NCBI GenBank assembly: GCA_947175605.1
Contig: CAMWNH010000006.1
Span: 1-53,156, forward strand
Reading direction: 5' to 3'
Length of the DNA stretch: 53,156 bases
DNA from: an uncultured Porphyromonadaceae bacterium
GTDB taxonomy: Bacteria; Bacteroidota; Bacteroidia; Bacteroidales; Muribaculaceae
Position 1 is the first letter of the stretch. Every line of letters starts with the position of its first letter. The notes beneath the pieces were generated by a model. It saw nothing but the letters and a program-made list of their open reading frames with translations. It did not search any database and was not told where the DNA came from. The position numbers and the translations under genes are program-made. Of the stretch, positions 33,187-40,819 are shown in pieces.

Positions 33187-34886
33187 TAAGCAGCCTTCAC
33201 ATATCCAACTACGCACTTATCTCCAAGATAGACATTGAGTTTGCACGCGGACTAAACATCATAACCGGTGAAACGGGTGCGGGCAAGTCGATAATCCTCG
33301 GAGCTCTCGGCCTCCTGCTCGGAGGCCGTGCCGACATGAAGGCGGTGCGCGATTCGGGTTCCAAATCCGTAATCGAAGCGACATTCGGTATTGACGGCCA
33401 CGGGACAATCGAACGGATATTGAAAGATGCTGATCTGGACATGATTCCCGGAGAATGCATCCTGCGACGCGAGCTTTCGCCCGGAGGGCGCTCAAGAGCT
33501 TTCATCAACGACACACCCGTATCGCTCGCCACACTGCGCGATGTGGCGATGCGGCTTGTGGACATTCACTCCCAGCATCAGAATCTACTAATTTCCGATC
33601 CTGATTATCAGCTGCGGATAATAGATTCCTTAGGTGGAAATGCGCCTCTACTCGAAGAGTATCGCAAGGCATACCATGCATATCGAATTGCACTGAAGGC
33701 TTATACGGATACCCGTGAAAGCATCCGGCGTAGCCAAAGTGATGCCGAATATCTGCAGTATCAGTATGAGAAGCTTTCGGAAATGAAACTCCGGCCCGGC
33801 GAGCAAGAAAGTCTGGAGCGAGAGCGCGACATCCTAAGCAATATCACAGAGATAAAGGCACGGGTATCCGCAGTGACAGAGCCTCTTTCGGGACGTCCGG
33901 GCAGTGCACTTGCACAATTGAGCGAGGCAGCCTCAGCTTGCGAGACATTGGCGTCGGGTGTTGGAGAAACATCAGAGGAGGACAATGATTCGCATGAAGG
34001 AGGGCTGCGTGCCCTGGCCGAACGTCTGCAGTCAGCGCGTATAGAGCTCCGCGACATTGCCGATTCGCTGCAGGAGTTCGAGAATTCGTTGCAGGCAGAT
34101 CCCGCACGACTTGTTGAGGTCGAGGAACGACTATCCGAGTTGTATTCGCTTGAGATGAAACATCATGTGGACACATGCGACGCACTTATAGAGCTACGCG
34201 ACCGCCTCGGCGAACAGCTTAAAGAGCTGAACAACAGCGAAGACGTATTGTCAGAGCTTGAGAACAAGGCAAGGCGGGCAAAGAAGGAGGCCATGATGCT
34301 TGCGCAGAAGCTAAGCGAAGCACGAGCAGCAACCTCAGCTGACTTTGCCGAGCTGCTGAAGACGCGCGCCATACCGCTTGGAATGCCAAACCTTCGATGT
34401 GAGGTTGCGCTGACCAAGGACAAACTGGGGCCGACGGGATGCGACCGCCTTGACTTTCTATTTGCCTTCAACAAGAATCAGGCACTGACGCCTGTGGGGT
34501 CGACAGCTTCCGGCGGAGAAATCTCACGTCTCATGCTGTGCATAAAGAGCATAGTTGCGGAACGGATGGAACTGCCGTCTATTATCTTTGACGAAGTAGA
34601 CACGGGAGTATCGGGAGATATAGCACAACGCATGGCGGAGATGATGAGCAGCATAGGCCGGAAAATCCAGGTCATCACCATCACGCATCTTCCCGGGGTG
34701 GCCGCTCATGGACACCGACATTTCAAAGTCTACAAAGAGGACGATGAAGAGGCCACGCATACGCATATACGGGCCCTCTCGGAAGCCGAGCGCGCACCTG
34801 AATTAGCCCTTATGCTCAGCGGTTCAAGCGATGATCCGGCAGCCCTTGCGAATGCGCGTGCACTTCTAAAGAAAGCTAAAGCATAA
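33183..34886 (+). CDS. recN: DNA repair protein RecN
   Basis: 567 residues. SMC-like ATPase: Walker A ITGETGAGKSIILGALGLLL at about 28-47, an intervening coiled-coil region about 150-390 rich in E, L and R, signature TASGGEISRLMLCIKS, Walker B SIIFDEVDTGVSGDIA, and the H-loop VITITHLPGVAAHG. RecN acts at double-strand breaks by tethering DNA ends. Length is normal for the family. Coupled to DUF4835 by a 4-bp overlap. Confidence 0.95.
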   Translation: MISSLHISNYALISKIDIEFARGLNIITGETGAGKSIILGALGLLLGGRADMKAVRDSGSKSVIEATFGIDGHGTIERILKDADLDMIPGECILRRELSPGGRSRAFINDTPVSLATLRDVAMRLVDIHSQHQNLLISDPDYQLRIIDSLGGNAPLLEEYRKAYHAYRIALKAYTDTRESIRRSQSDAEYLQYQYEKLSEMKLRPGEQESLERERDILSNITEIKARVSAVTEPLSGRPGSALAQLSEAASACETLASGVGETSEEDNDSHEGGLRALAERLQSARIELRDIADSLQEFENSLQADPARLVEVEERLSELYSLEMKHHVDTCDALIELRDRLGEQLKELNNSEDVLSELENKARRAKKEAMMLAQKLSEARAATSADFAELLKTRAIPLGMPNLRCEVALTKDKLGPTGCDRLDFLFAFNKNQALTPVGSTASGGEISRLMLCIKSIVAERMELPSIIFDEVDTGVSGDIAQRMAEMMSSIGRKIQVITITHLPGVAAHGHRHFKVYKEDDEEATHTHIRALSEAERAPELALMLSGSSDDPAALANARALLKKAKA

Positions 34887-34906
34887 CAAGAAACATCTGA
34901 AATAAA

Positions 34907-35662
34907 ATGGACGTAAACGATTATATCTTCGGGCTACACTCTGTGATAGAAGCCATCGAAGCCGGAAAAACGATAGATAAGATTCTTCTGAAAAAAGATC
35001 TTCACGGCGATCTTGCCATCAGACTGACACAGCTTGCCCGCTCGCACGGTGTGCCGGTTCAGCGGGTTCCGGTTGAAAAAATCAACAGAATCACCCGCAA
35101 GAACCACCAGGGCGTTGTGGCTCAGCTTGCCGCCATAGACTATCACCGGTTGTCGGACGTAGTCTCGAATCTCTATGAGGAAGGTATCCTGCCGTTTGTG
35201 CTTGTGCTGGACGGGCTGACGGACGTCCGTAATTTCGGCGCGATAGCACGTACCGCAGAATGCTGCGGAGTGAACGCCATCATTATCCCCCGCCGCGGGT
35301 CAGTGAGCGTGGGCGCCGATGCGGTCAAAACATCAGCCGGTGCATTGCTCCATATCCCAGTGTGCCGCGAGGACAGTCTGCGGGATGCTGTGGAATATCT
35401 CAAGGACTCGGGATATCAGATCGTTGCCGCCACGGAAAAATCCAACGAGAACTACACCAAAGGGAATTATACAACGCCTGTAGCCATCGTTATGGGTGCG
35501 GAAGATGTTGGTATCTCCAAGGAGGTTCTCGCGCTCTGCGATACGCCGGTGGCTATTCCCATGTTCGGAAAGATCGGTTCTCTAAACGTGAGCGTTGCAG
35601 CCGGCGTGATGATGTACGAAGTTGTACGCCAGCGTCTTGAAAGCGATCTTGAAGTAATCTGA
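34907..35662 (+). CDS. rlmB: 23S rRNA (guanosine-2'-O)-methyltransferase RlmB (SpoU/TrmH family)
   Basis: 251 residues. The N-terminal substrate-binding domain starts DYIFGLHSVIEAIEAGKTIDKIL. SPOUT motif 1 is LDGLTDVRNFGAIARTAECCG, motif 2 is IVMGAEDVGISKEVL, and motif 3 is VAIPMFGKIGSLNVSVAAGVMMYE. The fold binds SAM in a trefoil knot. By similarity it methylates the ribose of a 23S rRNA guanosine (G2251 in E. coli). Target specificity cannot be confirmed by eye. Fifth of the housekeeping operon after dnaN-exonuclease-coaBC-DUF4835-recN. Confidence 0.9.
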   Translation: MDVNDYIFGLHSVIEAIEAGKTIDKILLKKDLHGDLAIRLTQLARSHGVPVQRVPVEKINRITRKNHQGVVAQLAAIDYHRLSDVVSNLYEEGILPFVLVLDGLTDVRNFGAIARTAECCGVNAIIIPRRGSVSVGADAVKTSAGALLHIPVCREDSLRDAVEYLKDSGYQIVAATEKSNENYTKGNYTTPVAIVMGAEDVGISKEVLALCDTPVAIPMFGKIGSLNVSVAAGVMMYEVVRQRLESDLEVI

Positions 35663-35671
35663 ACTCCATCC

Positions 35672-36283
35672 ATGGCCGACACCTATTACACACTTGCAGG
35701 TCCAAGCGAAGGAATCTACAAGGAAAAGATGAGCAAGTTCATGGCATTTGCAACACCCGTCGGGAGCGCTGCAGAGGCCAAAGCCTTCATAGGTGCAGTC
35801 CAGAAAAAATACTTCGATGCGCGACATGTGTGCTGGGCCTACATGATAGGCTCTGCGCGGAGCGAATTTTTATCGAGCGACAACGGCGAGCCATCGGGAA
35901 CCGCAGGGAAGCCTATTCTCGGACAGATCAATTCGTTCAACCTGACTAACGTTGCCATCGCGGTAGTACGCTATTTCGGTGGCATCAAGTTAGGAACATC
36001 AGGGCTGATCGTAGCTTATCGTGAGGCTGCCAGAGAGGCCATAGAGGCCGGCGAAATCATTGAGCTCCACGACATGGAAGACATCAGTTTCACCTATCCC
36101 TATCTAAGCATGGAGGGCGTGATGCGCCTTGCAAAAGGAGGCGAGGCCATTGTGATCGAACAGAAATTTGACAACGTGTGCAGCATGAAGCTGCGGATAC
36201 GCGCCGACCACGCTGACGAGCTCCGCAGGAGACTGGGCGACATCGAGGGTGTATCAATTCTAACAACAGATCAAATGCAATGA
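35672..36283 (+). CDS. yigZ: YigZ/IMPACT family protein
   Basis: 203 residues. The UPF0029/IMPACT signature is clear: SSDNGEPSGTAGKPILGQI, then AIAVVRYFGGIKLGTSGLIVAYREAA, and a C-terminal ferredoxin-like half from about 130. The molecular role in bacteria is not firmly established; links to translation and to proline peptidase have been proposed for relatives. The gene overlaps lpxB by ATGA and follows rlmB by 9 bp. Confidence 0.9.
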   Translation: MADTYYTLAGPSEGIYKEKMSKFMAFATPVGSAAEAKAFIGAVQKKYFDARHVCWAYMIGSARSEFLSSDNGEPSGTAGKPILGQINSFNLTNVAIAVVRYFGGIKLGTSGLIVAYREAAREAIEAGEIIELHDMEDISFTYPYLSMEGVMRLAKGGEAIVIEQKFDNVCSMKLRIRADHADELRRRLGDIEGVSILTTDQMQ

Positions 36284-37425
36284 GATACTTTCTAATTGCC
36301 GGCGAAGCCTCCGGAGACCTCCATGGGTCAGCGCTGATGAAGGCACTGCAAAATGCAGACAGGGATGCTTTGTTCATGTTCTTCGGCGGTGACAAAATGG
36401 CCGAACAAGCTCATACGGCCCCTATAGTTCATATCCGTGAAATGGCCTATATGGGCTTTTCGGAAGTATTGCGACACCTGGGGGATGTGCGCCGGAATCT
36501 TTCGCGGGCACAGCAGGAGCTGAAGCTCTCCAAGCCTGATGCACTGATACTCATTGATTATCCCAGCTTCAATCTCCGCGTGGCTAAAGAAGCAACGAAG
36601 CTCGGCATACCCATCTTCTACTATATTCCGCCGAAAGTATGGGCATGGAAAGAATGGAGGGCTAAAACCATTCTTAAGCTTTGCTCGAAAATATTCACTA
36701 TATTTCCCTTTGAGAATGAATTTTACAAGGGCGTAGGGTCGGTGCGTGAAGGTCAGCTTGTATATGCCGGCAACCCTTCCGTAGAGGAAACAGACCGCGA
36801 ACGCGGACAGGCGATTAGTCACGAAGAATTCCTACTGAAATATCGCTTGCGTCCCAACCGTCCGCTTGTTGCACTTCTGCCCGGTAGCCGTAAGGGGGAA
36901 ATCCGGGCGAACCTTAAAGTGATGCTTGAAACCATGGATCGTTTCACGCAGTATAAGGGAATCATAATCGGAGCTCCGGGCATAGACGACGAGTATTATG
37001 CCTCACTTTTGGGCGGCCGCGAGATTCCAGTTCTGCGCGAAGAGGCACCAAGGATTTTCGCTCATTGCCGCGGTGCGCTTGTCACGTCGGGAACAGCGAC
37101 ACTGGAGGCTGCACTATGTGGGGTGCCGCAGGTTGCAATGTATCGCTCGAACGGCTCCAAGGTTGCATATAAGCTAATGGAGAAGATATTGCACGTGAAG
37201 TACGTGACGCTTCCCAATCTTATTGCCGACCGTGAGATCATTCCGGAGCTGCTGCTGCACAACTGCACGCCGGAGCGCGCAAGCGAGGAGCTGGCCAAGC
37301 TATTGCGTCTTGAATCGGACGCACGCGAAAAACAGCTTGAGGGCTATTCTGAAATACGCAGAATACTCGGACCTCAGAATGCACCCGAGACAGCGGCCAA
37401 ATCGATCGTTAAGGGCTTATCCTGA
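36280..37425 (+). CDS. lpxB: Lipid-A-disaccharide synthase
   Basis: 381 residues. N-terminal FLIAGEASGDLHGSALM, DYPSFNLRVAKEA, YYIPPKVWAWKEWR and the C-terminal nucleotide-sugar region LLPGSRKGEI, VTSGTATLEAALCGVPQVAMYR, KYVTLPNLIADR are all LpxB hallmarks. The enzyme condenses UDP-diacylglucosamine with lipid X to make the lipid A disaccharide at the inner membrane. Last gene of the dnaN operon. Its stop is 4 bp from the stop of the convergent isochorismate-synthase-like gene, with no hairpin between. Confidence 0.95.
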   Translation: MRYFLIAGEASGDLHGSALMKALQNADRDALFMFFGGDKMAEQAHTAPIVHIREMAYMGFSEVLRHLGDVRRNLSRAQQELKLSKPDALILIDYPSFNLRVAKEATKLGIPIFYYIPPKVWAWKEWRAKTILKLCSKIFTIFPFENEFYKGVGSVREGQLVYAGNPSVEETDRERGQAISHEEFLLKYRLRPNRPLVALLPGSRKGEIRANLKVMLETMDRFTQYKGIIIGAPGIDDEYYASLLGGREIPVLREEAPRIFAHCRGALVTSGTATLEAALCGVPQVAMYRSNGSKVAYKLMEKILHVKYVTLPNLIADREIIPELLLHNCTPERASEELAKLLRLESDAREKQLEGYSEIRRILGPQNAPETAAKSIVKGLS

Positions 37426-37429
37426 GGTC

Positions 37430-38386
37430 TTATTCCCGACCAAGGATCTTAACAAGGCGGGAAGCTTTCCGGCTGGTTTCCTCCCATTCATCCTCGGGAA
37501 CGGATCCGGCAACAATACCGCCACCGACAAAGGCGGTCCAGAGCCCCATGCTATCGACATGGGCACAACGAAGATTCACATACGCCATGCGGACATCAGA
37601 TCCCGGCATGCGGAATTCGAAGTGGGAGCCATAACATCCGCGGCTATGCGATTCGTGGCGAGCGATAGCAGCACGAGCTTTGTCGCGGGGAAAGCCACAC
37701 AGAGCAGGAGTGGGACTTAGTTCAGCGACTATTTCCGAGAAGTCTGTTTTGCCGATTCGTGCCGAGATGGGAGTGAACAGATGTTCGACAGGACCGTAAG
37801 GCATCGTTCGAGTGGAACTTACACTTAAGTCGGTGGCGCCTGCCGAAGACAGGATCTCGACAATGTAATCAATTACGTAGGCGTGCTCACGCATGTTCTT
37901 GTCATCCCACGGTCCGCTTGTCCCCGAAGGCCGAGTGCCGGCAAGGGCCATTGTGGAGAGGCGTCCCGCACCATCATCGGCCAAGAGCAATTCGGGTGTT
38001 GCACCAAACCACAGGCCTGTCTCCGGATGATAGAACACGAAGGCAAGTGCTTCCGGAAAAGAATCGAAAAACTCCGTGATACGCGGAGCAAGCTCGGAGG
38101 AACGGATACGGCCCTGAATGGTGCGCGAAAAAACGACTTTGGGCATATCAGGCGAGAGCTCCTTAATGAGTTCGCGCAAGGAGGCAAGATACTCTGCTCG
38201 AGATACGGCCCGAAAACCTTTTTCACCTTTATCCCAAAGACTGATGCGAAAATAAGGCCCCACCTCCGGTGCGGGACCAAAAACAGGATTGTCGAAAAAG
38301 CAAGAGCCAACACCGGGCATACGTACAAAAGCGAACGCACGCCCAAGCGCTATTTTATCCGCAAGCTCATTCGTCAAGTTCGGCAT
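37430..38386 (-). CDS. menF: Isochorismate synthase-like chorismate-binding enzyme
   Basis: 318 residues from ATG 38386, overlapping the upstream rimO by 20 bp; the open frame to 38521 is rejected because it runs deep into rimO and lacks family sequence. Chorismate-binding motifs: KVVFSRTIQG, FGATPELLL, ALAGTRPSG, REHAYVIDYIVEIL, VEHLFTPISARI, LSPTPALCGFP and the metal-binding ESHSRGCYGSHFEF. Isochorismate synthases feed menaquinone or siderophore synthesis; menaquinone is likely in this phylum. The CYGSHFEF segment departs from the usual GxYxGxxG pattern, so substrate specificity is less certain. No other men gene is in the window. Confidence 0.78.
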   Translation of the reverse strand: MPNLTNELADKIALGRAFAFVRMPGVGSCFFDNPVFGPAPEVGPYFRISLWDKGEKGFRAVSRAEYLASLRELIKELSPDMPKVVFSRTIQGRIRSSELAPRITEFFDSFPEALAFVFYHPETGLWFGATPELLLADDGAGRLSTMALAGTRPSGTSGPWDDKNMREHAYVIDYIVEILSSAGATDLSVSSTRTMPYGPVEHLFTPISARIGKTDFSEIVAELSPTPALCGFPRDKARAAIARHESHSRGCYGSHFEFRMPGSDVRMAYVNLRCAHVDSMGLWTAFVGGGIVAGSVPEDEWEETSRKASRLVKILGRE

Positions 38387-39695
38387 ACAGGTCGTAGGCT
38401 TCAGCATCGGTGATGCGTACATTGACAATGTCTCCGGGCTTGAGGACACGTGATTTGGCAATAAGTACACCCGGATCAACCTCAGGAGAATCGAACTCGG
38501 TGCGACCGAGATAGTACTCATCGGTCTCGCCGTCGATTATAGCACGCATCACGCTTCCGATCTTCTTACGGTTCAGTTCGAGCGAGATCTCCTGCTGAAT
38601 GGCCATTATTTCGTCCAATCGACTTTGCTTCACCTCATCGGGGATTGAGTCCTCCAAATTACGCGCAGCGAAAGTATCATCTTCCTCGCAGTATGCGAAG
38701 GCTCCCATACGCTCGAAAAGCTGTTCGCGCACAAAGTCGCAAAGCTCGCGGAACTGCTCGGGTCCTTCGCCGGGGAAACCAGTCATGAGAGTGGTGCGGA
38801 TGTGTATTCCGGGCACCTCGCGACGGATGCGTGCGAGGAGTTCGCGCGTGGCTTTGCCGTCAATGTGACGGCGCATATTCTCGAGCACGGGATCGCTGAT
38901 GTGCTGTAAAGCTATATCGAGATAACGGCAGACCTTGGGATTGGCAGCCATAACGGGCAGAATATCATAAGGGAAATCGGCAGGATATGCATAATGGAGC
39001 CTGATCATCTCCACGCCGGGAATGGCGGACATGTCCTCTATCAACTGCGCGAGCAACGAACGCCGTCCTTCAGCGATATCGCGTCCGTAGTCACTGAGAT
39101 CCTGAGCTATGATATTGAAATCTTTGGTTCCGGAAGCGGCAAGCGAACGTACTTCCTCAAGAATTTCCTCGGGAGCACGCGAGCGATAACGCCCTGTAAT
39201 GAGCGGGATGGCACAATAAGCACAGTAGCGATTGCAGCCTTCGGCAATCTTTATGAAGGCACTATGAGGGGCCTTGGACAAGACACGCTCCCAAGGATGC
39301 ACATGCTGCTCAAGGCCGGGCGAAATCGCCTTTACAATTCCGGGCCAATCAAATTTTCCGAACCATGCGTCGACTTCCGGAATCTCGGATGGGAGTTCGG
39401 ACCGGTAGCGTTCGGAGAGACAGCCCATAACAAATATCCGTCCGATGCCACCGGCTTCCTTGGAGGCAGCGGCATTCAGAATCATTTCGATGGATTCTTC
39501 CTTGGCATCACCGATGAATCCACAGGTGTTTATGACGACGTCGCCTCCGGAGAAACCATCGGCGTCAAAAACGACATCAATGCCAGCCTCGCGGAACATC
39601 CGGGCCAGGCGCTCGGAGTCCACAAGATTCTTGGCACAGCCCATGGTGATAATATTCACGCGCCGCGCTGTATTCCGATGAGCAGCGGTCATCAC
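38367..39695 (-). CDS. rimO: Ribosomal protein S12 methylthiotransferase RimO
   Basis: 442 residues. N-terminal UPF0004 domain with iron-sulfur cysteines (MGCAKNLVDSERL, NTCGFIGDAKEES, MGCLSER), radical-SAM motif AEGCNRYCAYCAIP (CxxxCxxC), and C-terminal TRAM domain (GSVMRAIIDGETDEYYLGRT). RimO thiomethylates an aspartate of S12 (Asp88 in E. coli). It is distinguished from the tRNA enzyme MiaB by its motif spacing and TRAM sequence. The start overlaps the ftsY stop by 4 bp, so ftsY-rimO-menF-like form one minus-strand operon. Confidence 0.93.
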   Translation of the reverse strand: MMTAAHRNTARRVNIITMGCAKNLVDSERLARMFREAGIDVVFDADGFSGGDVVINTCGFIGDAKEESIEMILNAAASKEAGGIGRIFVMGCLSERYRSELPSEIPEVDAWFGKFDWPGIVKAISPGLEQHVHPWERVLSKAPHSAFIKIAEGCNRYCAYCAIPLITGRYRSRAPEEILEEVRSLAASGTKDFNIIAQDLSDYGRDIAEGRRSLLAQLIEDMSAIPGVEMIRLHYAYPADFPYDILPVMAANPKVCRYLDIALQHISDPVLENMRRHIDGKATRELLARIRREVPGIHIRTTLMTGFPGEGPEQFRELCDFVREQLFERMGAFAYCEEDDTFAARNLEDSIPDEVKQSRLDEIMAIQQEISLELNRKKIGSVMRAIIDGETDEYYLGRTEFDSPEVDPGVLIAKSRVLKPGDIVNVRITDAEAYDLYAELDE

Positions 39696-40660
39696 TTGTC
39701 GAGTTTAGCAGCGAAAAGAGACTTCACGAACTCACGCTTGTTGAACATCTGAAGATCGTTGATTCCCTCGCCGAGACCGATATACTTCACGGGGATATTG
39801 AACTGATCGCTGATGCCGATTACCACACCACCACGCGCAGTGCCGTCGAGCTTTGTGACAGCCAAATCGGTGACGCGCGTAGCGGCAGAGAACTGACGGG
39901 CCTGTTCGAACGCGTTCTGCCCCGTAGATCCGTCGAGGACGAGGAGGACTTCATCTGGCGTCTTGCCCAAAACCTTTTCGGAGGAGCGCTGTATCTTGGT
40001 GAGCTCGTTCATGAGTCCCACCTTATTGTGTAGTCGGCCGGCGGTGTCAATAATAACGACGTCGGCACCCTGGGCGACAGCGGAAGTGAGTGTGTCGAAA
40101 GCAACGGCTGCAGCATCCGAGCCAAGCTGTTGCTTGACGATGGGAACATCTGCACGACGGGCCCACTCCTCGAGCTGCTCGATGGCGGCGGCACGGAATG
40201 TATCGGCGGCTCCGAGCACGACCTTATAGCCGGCGGTGCGATACTGATGTGCAAGCTTGCCGATTGTCGTGGTCTTGCCAACTCCATTGACACCTACGAC
40301 CATAATAACGTAGGGACGCTTTGCACCGTCCGGGATAGTGAACTCATATCCGTCGCCGCCTTTGGAGTCAGCCAGCATGTCGGTGATCTCCTCGCATAGG
40401 AGTTCGTTGAGTTCCTCGACATTCATATATTTTTCGGAAGCGGCACGCGCCTTTATGCGGTCGATGATCTTGAGCGTAGTCTCTACACCGACATCACTGG
40501 AAATGAATATTTCCTCAAGTTCATCGAGAAAGTCATCGTCAATAGTACGCCGCCCGGCAAAGGCACGTTTGAGTTTGCTGAAAACCCCTTCTTTAGTTTT
40601 CTGAAGGCCGCGGTCGAGCGTTTCTTTCTTTTCTTTTTTGAAAAAATCAAAGATTCCCAT
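39692..40660 (-). CDS. ftsY: Signal recognition particle receptor FtsY
   Basis: 322 residues. N-terminal NX domain with a short basic start (MGIFDFFKKEKKE) and no long acidic A domain. The G domain follows: VVGVNGVGKTTTIGKLA, DTFRAAAIEQLEEWA, VIIDTAGRLHNK, TKLDGTARGG and GLGEGINDLQMF. FtsY docks SRP-ribosome complexes at the inner membrane for co-translational insertion. First gene of the minus-strand ftsY-rimO-menF-like operon. Confidence 0.96.
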   Translation of the reverse strand: MGIFDFFKKEKKETLDRGLQKTKEGVFSKLKRAFAGRRTIDDDFLDELEEIFISSDVGVETTLKIIDRIKARAASEKYMNVEELNELLCEEITDMLADSKGGDGYEFTIPDGAKRPYVIMVVGVNGVGKTTTIGKLAHQYRTAGYKVVLGAADTFRAAAIEQLEEWARRADVPIVKQQLGSDAAAVAFDTLTSAVAQGADVVIIDTAGRLHNKVGLMNELTKIQRSSEKVLGKTPDEVLLVLDGSTGQNAFEQARQFSAATRVTDLAVTKLDGTARGGVVIGISDQFNIPVKYIGLGEGINDLQMFNKREFVKSLFAAKLDK

Positions 40661-40686
40661 AATCGTACATTGTCATTAATAGACTA

Positions 40687-40694
40687 CAAAATTA
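40687..40694 (-). promoter_or_regulatory. Putative -7 element for ftsY
   Basis: The minus strand reads TAATTTTG, matching TAnnTTTG, 27 bp upstream of the ftsY ATG at 40660. No clear -33 element at 19-21 bp. Confidence 0.45.
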
Positions 40695-40810
40695 GCGAAA
40701 ATTATCGGTATTCGGGCATACATCGGACAAAAATATTCCTCACGTGGCGGCAATGGGCCCTCATTTGAGAGCTTTTCAGAAAAAGCGCGCTGCATTCGCT
40801 GATTTATTAT

Positions 40811-40818
40811 TATCTTTG
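40811..40818 (+). promoter_or_regulatory. -7 element abutting the mutS2 start
   Basis: TATCTTTG followed by CA, a consensus -7 motif, ends 1 bp before the ATGATG at 40820-40825. The predicted transcription start falls on or right beside the start codons, implying an essentially leaderless mRNA. Confidence 0.65.
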
Positions 40819-40819
40819 C

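Noticed and set aside
38994-39752. 252-codon plus-strand open frame opposite rimO and ftsY
   Set aside because: Shadow of rimO; rimO carries radical-SAM cysteines in the real frame and the plus frame has no family features.
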